Assembly: GCF_000797495.1 (NCBI RefSeq)
Contig: NZ_JTGN01000016.1
Coordinates: forward strand, 54,282 to 118,281
Direction of reading: 5' to 3'
Source of the DNA: Robinsoniella peoriensis
GTDB taxonomy: Bacteria; Bacillota; Clostridia; Lachnospirales; Lachnospiraceae
DNA length: 64,000 nt
A program made the position numbers and the translations under genes. Shown one piece after another: positions 16,791 to 26,375 of the stretch (positions within the stretch are counted from its first letter, which is position 1; every line of letters begins with the position of its first letter). The notes beneath the pieces were generated by a model. It did not search any database and was not told the origin of the DNA. It saw only the letters and a list, made by a program, of their open reading frames with translations.

Positions 16791-18323
16791 TTACGTAGCA
16801 GGCGGCGTAAGCCGGTATTTACTGGGAGAAGAACCTACCGTATCCCGGAACAGCTTGGAAAAATAATGGGGATTGCTGATGCCGATCATGATTCCGATGG
16901 TATTTACCGGCAGGTCGGTGCCGCGAAGCAATTCACATGCCTTGTTCATACGGCATCCGGTAATATAGTTGTTCAGAAATGCCCCGGTCTTCTGATAAAA
17001 TACTTTTCCAAGATAGTTTGGAGACAGGTGGATCATATCGGCAAGGCTTTGAATTGACAGATTCTCGCTCAGATGTGACTTTATATAGGATATCACGGTC
17101 TCCACATATTCATTGGAGTTACTGACTGCCATTGTATTAAATGGAAGGGCATAAATCCAATCCAGCAAAGATGTAGCAATCCTGTCCAGATCATCTTTTT
17201 TCAATTCCCGCTCTAATAGGGCAGATACCATGCTGCTGTTATCGTATTCAATAAAGGATAGTAAAATCGTGAAGACACTTTTTTCCAGGGATCTGTAATT
17301 TTTACAGGAAAATATTATTTCCCGGATAATCATTTCCGAATCCTGCTTGCGGAATGAAAAAACAGAAGACATTAATCGTTCCACGTTTATTTCAATATTA
17401 GCAGGATTCGCAGTACTTCCGGCACACTGGCCGCTGTAACAGTTCGATGAACTGCTGCCGGAAAAATTCCTTATGTTTACGGATTTATCAAAAATAAATT
17501 CATTGCAGGTGAGGCAGGCTTCATTTACTGCCCGGTAAAGTTTCAGCGCAGGATTGGCAAATGTAGAGGAAATTCCGAAATAGCAGGGCTGTTTTGTATA
17601 ATTGAGCAGTGTTTTGTTTAGTTCCTGTGCGATGGTACGTATTTTTTCTGTATCGGAGGCATCCAGAAGACAGAGGATAAAATCATCTTTACTGTATAAC
17701 TGGTATGATATCTGACAACGTTTAAGAATATTCTGGATGATATTGTGGTATAAGTTTTGGTTGGTGCTGTTATTAGTATGACGGTCATGGCGTGCGGCAA
17801 TGACCATCTTTGGACAGTCGGACAGATGGTGCTGCTCCAGATATTTCTCCAGGCTGCGGATATCGGAAGCATCGGTAAAAACTTCTGAGAAATTCTGAAT
17901 AGAAGGTTCTGAATCAGATGGGTCCGCCTGCCTGGAATCCGGGTAAGAGGCTTTGATTTTCGGCAGTGCCGCAGTCAGGTCCTCATTTTTAAAAGTGGAT
18001 TTACACAGATACAGTTCCACGCCGTAGCGGATTGCCTGCTGAGCATATTCAAAATCATTATAGGCAGATATGATGATAAATTTCACTTCACTATCCAGTT
18101 TTCGGATTTCATTCATCATTTCCAGTCCGCTTACCGGGGACATGCGAATGTCAGTAATGATCAGGTAGGGATGGTGTTTTTCATATAAGGCCAGCCCTTC
18201 CTGGCCGTTTGATGCATCTGCTGCAATATAAAATCCATAGGCATTCCAGTCTATTAATGATTTCAGTCCAACCCGGACCAGAAATTCATCTTCTACGATC
18301 ATTACAGGAATCATATTAATCAA
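16791..18323 (-). CDS. Response regulator with AraC DNA-binding domain, YesN type
   Basis: 510 residues. The receiver domain carries acidic residues Glu11/Asp12, phosphoacceptor Asp58 in IITDIRM and Lys108 in YLCKS. A long middle region comes next, and the last ~100 residues are an AraC-type double helix-turn-helix (LSIQSLADMIHLSPNYLGKVF, then INTIGIMIGISNPHYFSKLF-like). It overlaps the kinase gene by 8 bp, so the two form a cognate pair. The likely target is the divergent sugar ABC transporter operon at 20514, whose promoter has a poor -35 box as expected for an activated promoter. Confidence 0.94.
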   Translation of the reverse strand: MINMIPVMIVEDEFLVRVGLKSLIDWNAYGFYIAADASNGQEGLALYEKHHPYLIITDIRMSPVSGLEMMNEIRKLDSEVKFIIISAYNDFEYAQQAIRYGVELYLCKSTFKNEDLTAALPKIKASYPDSRQADPSDSEPSIQNFSEVFTDASDIRSLEKYLEQHHLSDCPKMVIAARHDRHTNNSTNQNLYHNIIQNILKRCQISYQLYSKDDFILCLLDASDTEKIRTIAQELNKTLLNYTKQPCYFGISSTFANPALKLYRAVNEACLTCNEFIFDKSVNIRNFSGSSSSNCYSGQCAGSTANPANIEINVERLMSSVFSFRKQDSEMIIREIIFSCKNYRSLEKSVFTILLSFIEYDNSSMVSALLERELKKDDLDRIATSLLDWIYALPFNTMAVSNSNEYVETVISYIKSHLSENLSIQSLADMIHLSPNYLGKVFYQKTGAFLNNYITGCRMNKACELLRGTDLPVNTIGIMIGISNPHYFSKLFRDTVGSSPSKYRLTPPAT

Positions 18324-20049
18324 CCTCCTTGGCTGTTTCTGTTAGAATTGGCTGAGTTACGATTACTTTTGTTCCGATATGCAATTCGGAATGAAATGAA
18401 ATCCCATATTTCTCACCAAACCAGATCTGGATGCGTTTGTTAATATTGGTAAGACCAATATTATGTACCCCGTCTTCTGAAGAGTGGGGCAGTTGGCAGC
18501 CGTCAAAAGAAATTCCCTCCCCATTATCTTCTACTTCATAAACCAGTGCATCCTCTGACAGATAAGCGCGTATTACAATTCTACCATAATCGGATGCATC
18601 TGAAAAAGCATGATAAAAGCAGTTTTCCACCAAAGGCTGAATCAGAAGCTTTAAAGTCTTGCATTTTTTTGTTTTCTCCTGAACCTCAAAGAGTATATCG
18701 ATGGCAGAGTTATACCGGAACTTCATAATATCTACATAGCAGGTGACTTCCTGCAGTTCCTGTTCCACCAGAATAAATTCATTGGGATGGCTGCTGGTAA
18801 TCTGAAGCAAAGTAGAAAAGGAAGATATCATCTCTGCAATCTGGGGGGAGTCCTGCATAAGTGCCAGCCACCGGATGGAATTCAGGGTATTGTAGGTAAA
18901 GTGCGGGTTGATCTGAGCCTGCAGTATTTCAAGTTCCGTTTTTCTTTTTTCCTCTTCTATATTTTTTATCTGGCTGATCAGGTTGGAGATTCTGTGCAGC
19001 ATATCGTCATAACCCTCAATTAAAACATTAATTTCCGCCACCTGGGAAGTGCATGGGTCAAATGTAAAATCCCCTTTGGCGCTGCGCTCCATGGAACGCA
19101 TCAGGGGCTTAAAGGATCTGGTAATTACCCGGCTCAGGAAGAACGTCAAAACCATACTGATTAATAAAGCCAGCAAAACGATCATCACGATCTGATGATA
19201 AATGGGATAAAGGTCTTTTTTGGTCGCATCTTTCGGAGTCAGGGAAACCAGGGTCCAGTTGGTGAAGGGATTAATTTGTTTTGCTAATATATAAGTAGTA
19301 TTTTTAAGTTTGATATGTGCGCCGGTATTATAGGCATTTAAATTAGTCAGGTGGTTTTCCAGCAGATCCTGTTTGCTGGTATTCTGTATGTAGAGCAGGT
19401 TGTTTTCCGCATCAAATGCCGAGATAATAACACCATTATTACTGTTGATATTTTTCAGGCAGTTCTGAAGAAGATTAGCGTCCAGAAGCACTAGCATCAC
19501 ACCGGGTGATTTTGAAATAAGTGTACGGCAAAATGACTGGGCATAGATAAAATAATTTTCATCATATGTGAGTATAACCTGGTCTTTTTTACCTTCCTGC
19601 ACATCCTGGAACCAGTTCTGCTCCATAATTGCGGAATAATTGATCGGCGAGAAGCTGTCATGAATAAAATAAACTTTGTCATTTTTATAAAGATAAATAT
19701 TTCGAATGTATTTGTAATAATTGGATGAGGTGGCAAGGAGCTGCTGTACTTTGGATTCATTTTGCAGTCGGATAAACTGGTTTGGATGACTGGTAGCCAG
19801 ATTTACCGCTCCTGTAAGCTCAGAGTTATTTTCCAGAATAGAACCGAGGGTTGCCACATCATAAAAAATCATAGACAGCTGTTCATTTGCCTGTTCAAAA
19901 ACTTCCTCGTATTTTGTGGTGGACATCTGATGGAAGATGTCGGTAAAGTAGGTTGTAATACTAATGCTGACCGTAACTAAAATTAAGATAATAATGCCGG
20001 ATGCCGATGTAAATAAAATCTTCATAAGGGAATAAGTCTTCTTATGCAT
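18316..20049 (-). CDS. Sensor histidine kinase, YesM type
   Basis: 577 residues: TM1 (about 9-34), an extracytoplasmic dCache-like sensor domain, TM2 (about 286-308), HAMP, the His_kinase region with His383 in QINPHFTYN, and an ATPase domain (IQPLVENCFYHAF, VEDNGEGIS). It is paired with the overlapping YesN regulator. It is divergent from the solute-binding protein gene at 20514, the usual arrangement for kinases that sense oligosaccharides and switch on their uptake. Confidence 0.94.
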   Translation of the reverse strand: MHKKTYSLMKILFTSASGIIILILVTVSISITTYFTDIFHQMSTTKYEEVFEQANEQLSMIFYDVATLGSILENNSELTGAVNLATSHPNQFIRLQNESKVQQLLATSSNYYKYIRNIYLYKNDKVYFIHDSFSPINYSAIMEQNWFQDVQEGKKDQVILTYDENYFIYAQSFCRTLISKSPGVMLVLLDANLLQNCLKNINSNNGVIISAFDAENNLLYIQNTSKQDLLENHLTNLNAYNTGAHIKLKNTTYILAKQINPFTNWTLVSLTPKDATKKDLYPIYHQIVMIVLLALLISMVLTFFLSRVITRSFKPLMRSMERSAKGDFTFDPCTSQVAEINVLIEGYDDMLHRISNLISQIKNIEEEKRKTELEILQAQINPHFTYNTLNSIRWLALMQDSPQIAEMISSFSTLLQITSSHPNEFILVEQELQEVTCYVDIMKFRYNSAIDILFEVQEKTKKCKTLKLLIQPLVENCFYHAFSDASDYGRIVIRAYLSEDALVYEVEDNGEGISFDGCQLPHSSEDGVHNIGLTNINKRIQIWFGEKYGISFHSELHIGTKVIVTQPILTETAKEVD

Positions 20050-20086
20050 ATTATGCCACCTATCATTTTATTCCCGCGATCAAGGA

Positions 20087-20160
20087 CCCAATTGGATGCG
20101 CCTGCGGGCTCATTTGTCGCCTGCGGCGAGGTTAGTAAACATCTCCGCTTGCAGTTGGGG
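20087..20160. repeat. GC-rich hairpin repeat in the divergent region
   Basis: CCCAATTG pairs with CAGTTGGG at the ends, with further pairing inside (CGCCTGCGGG against CGCCTGCGGCG-type segments). It is much richer in GC than its surroundings and lies 38 bp before the kinase start. It resembles a REP-like intergenic hairpin; no second copy was found in this window. Confidence 0.4.
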
Positions 20161-20343
20161 GGGTAACTTTATGGAAATCATAGCATAAGAAAAGACGGGA
20201 AACAAGACGTGGGAAATAATGACATTAGATATTTATACAAGTGTGTTGATTTTTATAAATCATGGCAAAGGAAATCATTTATATCTGTAATCCGGTATAA
20301 AAGAAATGGATGAATTTGGTAAACAACACCGTTGGTCTCTCTA

Positions 20344-20372
20344 TTTCATAACAGGATGCAGTTCGATATAAT
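20344..20372 (+). promoter_or_regulatory. Candidate activated promoter of the ABC transporter operon
   Basis: TATAAT (20367-20372) is a perfect -10 box but the -35 position (TTTCAT, 17-bp spacing) is poor. This is consistent with dependence on the YesN activator encoded divergently. The rest of the 20050-20513 gap shows only the hairpin at 20087. Confidence 0.4.
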
Positions 20373-20513
20373 AAAGATACCTTAACAACAGGTGAATTGT
20401 GATTGGGATATCATAAGCAGAGCAGTGGTATTCATGGGGTTAGGCATAAAATAGAACTGCAAACGAATGTAAGCCTGCAAGATGTATGAAAAGTGAAAGA
20501 GAGGATGAATGGT

Positions 20514-21884
20514 ATGAAAAAGAAAAAACTGATGTCTTTGTTACTGGTTTCGGCAATGGTGTGTTCCATGGCAGCGGGATGCGGGGGTGGAAAAGAAACT
20601 TCCGGTTCGCAGGAAACTAAAGGAGAAACAAAAGAAGAAACAAAGGAAGCTTCCGATAATGAGACGAAAGAAGCATCCGGCGGACAGGAAGAAAAAGTAC
20701 TGACTATGATGAACTATATTGATCCTGCAAACACAGACGATCCAATGCAGTCTGTAGTGATCAAACTGTATGAACAGTTTACGGAAGAAACGGGGATCAA
20801 GATTGAATTCAATGTGGTTCCCTGGGATCAGCTGGAATCCAAAATCGTTATTACTAACCGGGCAGGGGCACCCAGTGATCTGGTTGCAGTCAGTTCACAA
20901 AAGCTGGCATCCCTGGTAAACAGCGGTGCGCTGATGCCTCTGGATGATATGATTGACCAAAGCTATAACCGGGATGATTTTTCAAATGCTGTCTGGGCAG
21001 CAGGCACTTACAGCGGAGACAACAAGGTTTATTGTATGCTGCAGTCCGTACATACCAGAGGAATCTGGTACAATACGGATTATGTAAAAGAAGCACCTAA
21101 GACCTGGGATGAAATTGTAGCGGCAGGACAAAAAGCTATGTCAGAGCATGAAGGCATTTATGGCTTCGGATTCTGGGGTGGAAAACATTATGCTTCCGGT
21201 GAAACTGCGATAGGTCCTTTGACCTGGGCAGGAGACGGAAAACTTACCAATGATGACGGAAGTGCGGCATGGGATAATGATGCTGCAGCAGATGCCATAA
21301 AGTTTATGTCTGACTGCGTAAATGAATATAAGATTACGCCGGAGACCTGTTTGTCAGTCAGTGATTATAATGATGTTACCCAGCAGTTTGCAGCCGGTAA
21401 TATAGCAATGATCTTTGATGGATCTTATGCAAAACCAACACTGGAAGCTTCTGATCTGGGAAAAGAAGGGAAATTTGATTTTGCTCCTGTTCCAGCCAAG
21501 ACAGAAGGGGGGCCCCAGCCTCATTTCTCCAATGGCTGGGCATGGGGAATTCCAAGTAAATCGAAACAGCCGGAACTGGCCTGGGAATTCATAAAATGGT
21601 TCTCGCAGAAAGAACAGCAGCTGGCACATTCCAAGGCAGAGGGAGGACTTCCAATTACTATTGAGGCGCAGCAGGACAAGATGTATCAGGAAGGGCTGGA
21701 GAAGAAATTTATTGATAACCTGAATAACAATGCACATAGCATGGATCCTTTCGTTTATTACCAGGAAGGTCTGGAGGAGTTAGCCGTAGCGGGGGCAACT
21801 TACTGCCTGGATCCCAGCAGCGATCTGAGGGCAGTACTGAAAGAATCCCAGGAAGCATTTAACCAAAAATACTATGCAGAATAA
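20514..21884 (+). CDS. Carbohydrate ABC transporter, substrate-binding lipoprotein
   Basis: 456 residues from ATG 20514, set by AGAGAGG 9 bases upstream. The signal peptide ends in the lipobox MAAGC, predicting a lipidated Cys23. A low-complexity Glu/Lys/Thr linker (about 28-62) precedes a family 1 extracellular solute-binding fold. It is followed by two permease genes with no ATPase gene, so the ATPase is presumably a shared MsmX-type protein. The ligand is unknown; context (four UroD-family proteins) hints that it may be a methylated or otherwise unusual saccharide. Confidence 0.93.
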   Translation: MKKKKLMSLLLVSAMVCSMAAGCGGGKETSGSQETKGETKEETKEASDNETKEASGGQEEKVLTMMNYIDPANTDDPMQSVVIKLYEQFTEETGIKIEFNVVPWDQLESKIVITNRAGAPSDLVAVSSQKLASLVNSGALMPLDDMIDQSYNRDDFSNAVWAAGTYSGDNKVYCMLQSVHTRGIWYNTDYVKEAPKTWDEIVAAGQKAMSEHEGIYGFGFWGGKHYASGETAIGPLTWAGDGKLTNDDGSAAWDNDAAADAIKFMSDCVNEYKITPETCLSVSDYNDVTQQFAAGNIAMIFDGSYAKPTLEASDLGKEGKFDFAPVPAKTEGGPQPHFSNGWAWGIPSKSKQPELAWEFIKWFSQKEQQLAHSKAEGGLPITIEAQQDKMYQEGLEKKFIDNLNNNAHSMDPFVYYQEGLEELAVAGATYCLDPSSDLRAVLKESQEAFNQKYYAE

Positions 21885-21892
21885 TTTGTAAG

Positions 21893-21925
21893 CATGTGTC
21901 TGCAATATAAATGCAGACACATGCA
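21893..21925 (+). promoter_or_regulatory. Intergenic hairpin between binding protein and permease genes
   Basis: The perfect 12-bp stem GCATGTGTCTGC / GCAGACACATGC, with a 9-nt loop, sits right after the stop codon. There is only a weak T run. Such hairpins commonly stabilise the upstream binding-protein mRNA or partly terminate transcription. Confidence 0.65.
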
Positions 21926-21969
21926 GACTTTTCTATTGAAACATATTAGCAATGTCAGGAGGAAGGTAT

Positions 21970-22851
21970 ATGTTCCATACAAAAAAGAAATCCTATCTGC
22001 CCTATTTTCTGGTAGCTCCGGTCTTTTGCATTCTCTTGTTGTTTTCCTACCTGCCCTTTCCATATACGGTGTATCTGTCGTCCCAGAACGTCATGCCGGG
22101 AACCGGAGAAATGGAATTTGTAGGACTTAAGAATTACAAGATGATACTAAAAGATCCAAATTTCTGGGAGAGCATGAGAAATACAGGGTACTTTGTAATT
22201 GTGGCAACAATTGTTGTAATTGTATTAGGGGTTATCGTGGCGCTGATTTTAAACAGCAAGATTAAGGGAATGGGTGTCTATATGACAATTTTATTCATTC
22301 CCTGGATTGTATCGGATGTAGTTGCCGGTTTTTCCTGGAAATGGATGCTGAATGCGGATTTTGGTGTCCTGAATTACCTGTTTGAACCCTTACATCTAAG
22401 GGTAAGCAATCTGATTACGAAACCGGAATATGCCATGATTGCAGTAATCATGGTGACTATGTGGAAGCAGCTGGCTTATTCCACCATTCTGCTTCTGGCT
22501 GGTCTGCAAAATGTATCCAAAGAACTTCTGGAGGCGGCGAAGCTGGATGGCTGTTCCGGTCTTCAGGCATTCTGGTATATTACCTTTCCTATATTTAGCC
22601 CCATCCTGCTGGTAACCACGCTGCTGGATATTATTAATTTCATCAGCCAGTCCGGAATGCTACTGGTGCTGACAAATGGAGGCCCTCTTCGCAGTACGGA
22701 AACGCTGGCACTTTATATGTTTAAAGAGGCGTTTACGAATTTCCATCTGACAAATGCATCTGCAATTTCCATGGTATTGGCAGTGATCAACATCTTGATT
22801 GTATTTGTCTATTTCTATATCAATAAAAAAAGCAGAGAGTGGGTGGATTAA
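21970..22851 (+). CDS. Carbohydrate ABC transporter permease, MalF/UgpA type
   Basis: 293 residues from ATG 21970, chosen because AGGAGGAAGG lies directly upstream. It has six predicted membrane segments. The EAA loop, LLEAAKLDGCSGLQAFWYI (about residue 190), contacts the ATPase. It overlaps or abuts the second permease and forms the heterodimeric channel with it. Confidence 0.94.
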   Translation: MFHTKKKSYLPYFLVAPVFCILLLFSYLPFPYTVYLSSQNVMPGTGEMEFVGLKNYKMILKDPNFWESMRNTGYFVIVATIVVIVLGVIVALILNSKIKGMGVYMTILFIPWIVSDVVAGFSWKWMLNADFGVLNYLFEPLHLRVSNLITKPEYAMIAVIMVTMWKQLAYSTILLLAGLQNVSKELLEAAKLDGCSGLQAFWYITFPIFSPILLVTTLLDIINFISQSGMLLVLTNGGPLRSTETLALYMFKEAFTNFHLTNASAISMVLAVINILIVFVYFYINKKSREWVD

Positions 22852-22853
22852 GT

Positions 22854-23705
22854 ATGGCAGTGGGCATGAAAAATAAAAATATGAAGAAAAAAATATTTGC
22901 AGTGATCAAACATGTGATCATGATCCTGGTTTCAGCATATATGCTTGTGCCGTTATTATGGGGATTTCTTACGTCTTTAAAGCCGCAGAACCTGATTTTT
23001 ACATATCCCCCTAAGTTTTTTTCCGGGCTTACCCTTGAGAATTACAAGCATGTCTTTGAAACCCAGAATCTGGGACAGAATATTCTTTCTACGCTGGGGC
23101 TTGCCTGTATCTCTACTGTGATCGGGATATTGTTTGCGACCTTTGCAGCTTATATATTCTCCAGATATAAATTCCGGGGAAAGGGCTTTTTTATAGGCTT
23201 TGTGGTATGTCCTATGTTAATTCCGGGACTTGTAAACCTGATTCCCCTGTTTACCGTTTATACAAAACTGGGACTGGTTGATAATTTCTTTGGATTAATT
23301 CTACTGTATCTGCCGTCGGTAATGCCATTTTCCATTATGGTTCTGCAGAATTATTTAAAAGCAATTCCCTTTACGCTGGAGGAAGCTGCAATGATTGACG
23401 GATGCAGCAGATTCCAGCTTTTGACCAAAATTATTCTGCCGGTAATTCTGCCGGGAGTGATTGCTGTTGCCATGATCTCTTTTGTTACCATCTGGAATGA
23501 GTTTATTATTACTTTAATCTTTACCACAGGTGGAAATCTCAGGACGCTCACCATGGGCATGTATTATATGATGAGTAAAAATAATGTAAATTACGGTGCA
23601 GTCTGTGCAGTATCTTTTGTCAGTATTGTTCCGGTATTGATTATTTTTCTTATTTTCAGAAAGCAATTTATTAACTCAATGATAGATGGCGCGATTAAGG
23701 GGTAA
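22854..23705 (+). CDS. Carbohydrate ABC transporter permease, MalG/UgpE type
   Basis: About 283 residues from ATG 22854 (an alternative ATG lies at 22866). It has six membrane segments and the EAA loop LEEAAMIDGCSRFQLLTKI. Only 2 bp separate it from the first permease gene, so the two are co-translated. No ATP-binding subunit is encoded in the operon. Confidence 0.93.
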   Translation: MAVGMKNKNMKKKIFAVIKHVIMILVSAYMLVPLLWGFLTSLKPQNLIFTYPPKFFSGLTLENYKHVFETQNLGQNILSTLGLACISTVIGILFATFAAYIFSRYKFRGKGFFIGFVVCPMLIPGLVNLIPLFTVYTKLGLVDNFFGLILLYLPSVMPFSIMVLQNYLKAIPFTLEEAAMIDGCSRFQLLTKIILPVILPGVIAVAMISFVTIWNEFIITLIFTTGGNLRTLTMGMYYMMSKNNVNYGAVCAVSFVSIVPVLIIFLIFRKQFINSMIDGAIKG

Positions 23706-23776
23706 ATATATTCTGGCAGCCCACAAAGTTTAGAATCCCAGTAAATGCTTAATGGACTGCTTTGAAGGAGGAAATT

Positions 23777-24874
23777 ATGACAAGTAAAGAAAGATTATTA
23801 ATAGCACTGGACGGGGGCTGTCCCGACAGGCTTCCGGCAACGACCCATCATATTATGAAATATTTCCGGGATACTTATATGGGGGGATGCAATGACCGGG
23901 AATTTTTCCGGGAGATGGGACTGGATCCCATACACTGGGTCAATCACTCGTTTTATACCAGGGAACAGGAAGAAAACTGGAGAATAGAAGAAGAACCCGT
24001 AAATACCACGGGTTACCGGACTGTTCGCTATAAGATTCACACGCCTAAGAAAACCTTTACGATGGTTGTTCAGTATAATCAATATACATCCTGGGTGACG
24101 GAACACCTGCTCAAAGAGAAAGGAGATATTGAAATATTGGCGAGGTACCTTCCAAGTCCCAGGGCGGACGTGGGTAAAATCAATGAAGAAGCAAAAGAAC
24201 ATCAGGACTGCCTGATCCGTGGTTTTATACCATGTTTTGATATTTCGGGACAGCCGGGCTGCTGGCAGGATCTGGCATGCATTTTCGGAATACAGGATCT
24301 GATCATGGAAACATATGACGATCCACAGTGGGTGAAGGAAGTGCTGGGAATTTTACAGAGGCGCAAACTGGATTATGTAGATACGCTGGATGGATGTAAG
24401 TATGATATATTAGAAATGGGCGGTGGGGATGCATCTACCACGGTGATATCCCCAGGCATATTTCAGGAGTTTGTTGCTCCGTTTGACACGCCGATTATTC
24501 ATGGTATCCAGCAGAAGAACATACGGGTAGTATATCATACCTGCGGTGGAATGATGCCGATCTTAGAGGACATTGCAGCAATGGGTCCCAATGCAATGGA
24601 AACTTTTACGCCTGTGGATATGGGAGGGGACGCAGATTTAAAAGAGGCAAAACGCAGAGTTGGGAAAAAGGTCTGTATGATCGGGGGATTCGATCAGTTT
24701 CATTTTTTCAATGGCTGTTCCCGGGAGGCAACCAGAAGCAGGGTTAGAGAATGTTTTGAGGCGGCGGGAGAAAATGGTGGTTTTATCCTGGCACCTTCCG
24801 ATCATTTCTTTGATGCGGATCCTGAGTTAATCCGTGCTTTTGCGCAGGAAGCTGCCTGTTGTATCTACGAATAA
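23777..24874 (+). CDS. UroD-superfamily protein (corrinoid methyltransferase-like)
   Basis: 365 residues from ATG 23777 behind GAAGGAGGAA. It has a UroD/MtaA-type barrel beginning MTSKERLLIALDGGCPDRLP, the N-terminal signature of this superfamily. VVYHTCGGMMP (about residue 255) supplies the His-x-Cys zinc motif, and a C-terminal GGFILAPSDHFFDADPE matches the substrate-pocket end of the barrel. It lies in the transporter operon, 71 bp after the second permease, so its substrate is probably what the transporter imports. The reaction is unknown. Confidence 0.82.
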   Translation: MTSKERLLIALDGGCPDRLPATTHHIMKYFRDTYMGGCNDREFFREMGLDPIHWVNHSFYTREQEENWRIEEEPVNTTGYRTVRYKIHTPKKTFTMVVQYNQYTSWVTEHLLKEKGDIEILARYLPSPRADVGKINEEAKEHQDCLIRGFIPCFDISGQPGCWQDLACIFGIQDLIMETYDDPQWVKEVLGILQRRKLDYVDTLDGCKYDILEMGGGDASTTVISPGIFQEFVAPFDTPIIHGIQQKNIRVVYHTCGGMMPILEDIAAMGPNAMETFTPVDMGGDADLKEAKRRVGKKVCMIGGFDQFHFFNGCSREATRSRVRECFEAAGENGGFILAPSDHFFDADPELIRAFAQEAACCIYE

Positions 24875-24904
24875 TATAACGAACGGGTCATGGAGGAAGA
24901 AACT

Positions 24905-25972
24905 ATGTGGGGAAGAGAACTGATTGAAGCAGCGATTGCAGGAAACAGCTGTGAAGTAAATGGATTCTGGGTAGGGCACCCTTCGGATGAAGCGAAAAAG
25001 ATCTATTATCAGGAAACAGGTATTACTGGAAATAACGGGAAGTCAGAAGCTGATTTTAACCTGAAAATTAATTCCGATATGATATGGCTGAGTCCCGAAC
25101 TGGATCCGGAGTGCTGGAAAAGTCCGGATGGATCACCTATGTGGAACTGTTTTAACGAGGAGAGGAAAAGTCTTGGAAGCGGCGGGATATTTGCTGATTG
25201 TGAAAGTATTGCAGAAATAGAAGCGTTTCCCTGGCCAGATCCTGCATGTCTGGATTTTACAAATTGTCTGGAAGATAGCAGATACGCATATGAAAAAGGT
25301 ATGGCAGTATTTGGCGGGATGTGGTGTCCGTTTTTTCATGTATTATGTGATTTTTTTGGAATGGAAAATTATTTTGTTAAGATGTATACCGATCCGGAGG
25401 TAGTACATGCTGCAACACGCCATATTGTAGATTTTTATCTGGAAGCCAACCGGCGTTACCTGTGGCAGGCAAAACCATATTTGAGCGCAGCGTTTTTTGG
25501 AAATGATCTGGGCACTCAGTTAAGTCTTCTGATCAGTCCGGAGAGTTTTGATGAATTTGTACTGCCCTATCTCACGGAAATCGTTCAGGGAATAAAGGCA
25601 GAGGGGCTGAAAACAGCCATGCATTCCTGCGGGGCCATAGATCTGATTATTCCAAAACTGATCGATGCGGGCATTGATATCCTTCATCCCCTTCAGGCAA
25701 AAGCAGCAGGAATGGATGCAGAAAATCTGGCGGCAAAATATGGAGGAAAGCTGGTATTTATGGGAGGTGTGGATACTCAGGAACTGCTGCCCTTTGGGAA
25801 CGGCAGTCAGGTAAAAGAAGAAGTATTAAGACTTCGCGATATCTTTAAAGGTAAGTTTATCGTATCCCCAAGCCATGAGGCGCTGCTTCCAAATGTGCCA
25901 TTTGAAAATGTGATGGCGATGAGTGCAGGAGCAAAGGAAGAAAGCGTCCTTCTCAGCGAAACACAGATTTAA
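24905..25972 (+). CDS. UroD-superfamily protein (corrinoid methyltransferase-like)
   Basis: 355 residues from ATG 24905, preferred over ATG 24890 because GGAGGAAGA lies just upstream of the later codon. The barrel carries TAMHSCGAIDLIIPKL (about residue 235) as the His-x-Cys motif and ends with FIVSPSHEALLPNVP. It is the fourth UroD-family gene of this locus, and all four differ clearly from one another. Last gene of the transporter operon; the glycine riboswitch promoter follows at 26004. Confidence 0.82.
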   Translation: MWGRELIEAAIAGNSCEVNGFWVGHPSDEAKKIYYQETGITGNNGKSEADFNLKINSDMIWLSPELDPECWKSPDGSPMWNCFNEERKSLGSGGIFADCESIAEIEAFPWPDPACLDFTNCLEDSRYAYEKGMAVFGGMWCPFFHVLCDFFGMENYFVKMYTDPEVVHAATRHIVDFYLEANRRYLWQAKPYLSAAFFGNDLGTQLSLLISPESFDEFVLPYLTEIVQGIKAEGLKTAMHSCGAIDLIIPKLIDAGIDILHPLQAKAAGMDAENLAAKYGGKLVFMGGVDTQELLPFGNGSQVKEEVLRLRDIFKGKFIVSPSHEALLPNVPFENVMAMSAGAKEESVLLSETQI

Positions 25973-26003
25973 GCTGAAATAGTACGCTCCGGGAAAAATA
26001 TGG

Positions 26004-26032
26004 TTGACGTACCATATGCTCTATGATAGGAT
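26004..26032 (+). promoter_or_regulatory. Promoter of the glycine cleavage operon
   Basis: TTGACG (26004-26009), a 17-bp spacer, TAGGAT (26027-26032). Transcription would start near 26039, ~60 nt before the riboswitch. Confidence 0.7.
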
Positions 26033-26099
26033 GAATCTATAGAAGCAGGCACTGGTATACACAAGTGACGGAATTAAAATAGCATATTCGGTAGAAGGA

Positions 26100-26277
26100 T
26101 TTGGGAGAGACTATGCAGATAGCGCCGAAGGGGAAAGTATGGAAACTCTCAGGCAAAAGAACCAGATCTGGACGAATCTCTGGAGAGCGCAGCAGCACCA
26201 ACGAAGTAAATCTGTTCCCGGTACAGGTCATTTTCTGACGTATGCAGGAATGGACTAATCTTTCAGGTAAAAGGACA
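26100..26277 (+). ncRNA. Tandem glycine riboswitch
   Basis: Two consecutive glycine aptamers upstream of gcvT. Hallmarks of aptamer 1 are GGGAGAGAC, GCGCCGAAGGGG, AACTCTCAGGCAAAAG and GGACGAATCTCTGGAGAG. Aptamer 2 shows CACCAACGAAG, ATCTTTCAGGTAAAAGGACAG and a closing AGAC. Glycine binding is known to turn on gcv genes in this class. The terminator immediately downstream is the expression platform. Confidence 0.95.
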
Positions 26278-26279
26278 GA

Positions 26280-26331
26280 GACGGATTGAATGAATGAAGT
26301 ATATCTTCATTTATTCAGCCCGTCTTTTTTT
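26280..26331 (+). terminator. Riboswitch-controlled terminator
   Basis: GACGG and TGAATGAATGAAG pair with CTTCATTTATTCA and CCGTC, followed by seven T residues. Its 5' strand overlaps the end of aptamer 2, so glycine binding can prevent its formation. Confidence 0.85.
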
Positions 26332-26375
26332 GTGTGTTTCGGTGTGGGTGGAGTCAGTAAAAAAGGAGGAAAACT

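Noticed and set aside
14371..25972. UroD-like genes as true heme biosynthesis genes (hemE)
   Set aside because: No other heme gene is present, four paralogues occur together with a transporter, and the His-x-Cys motif points to the methyltransferase branch.
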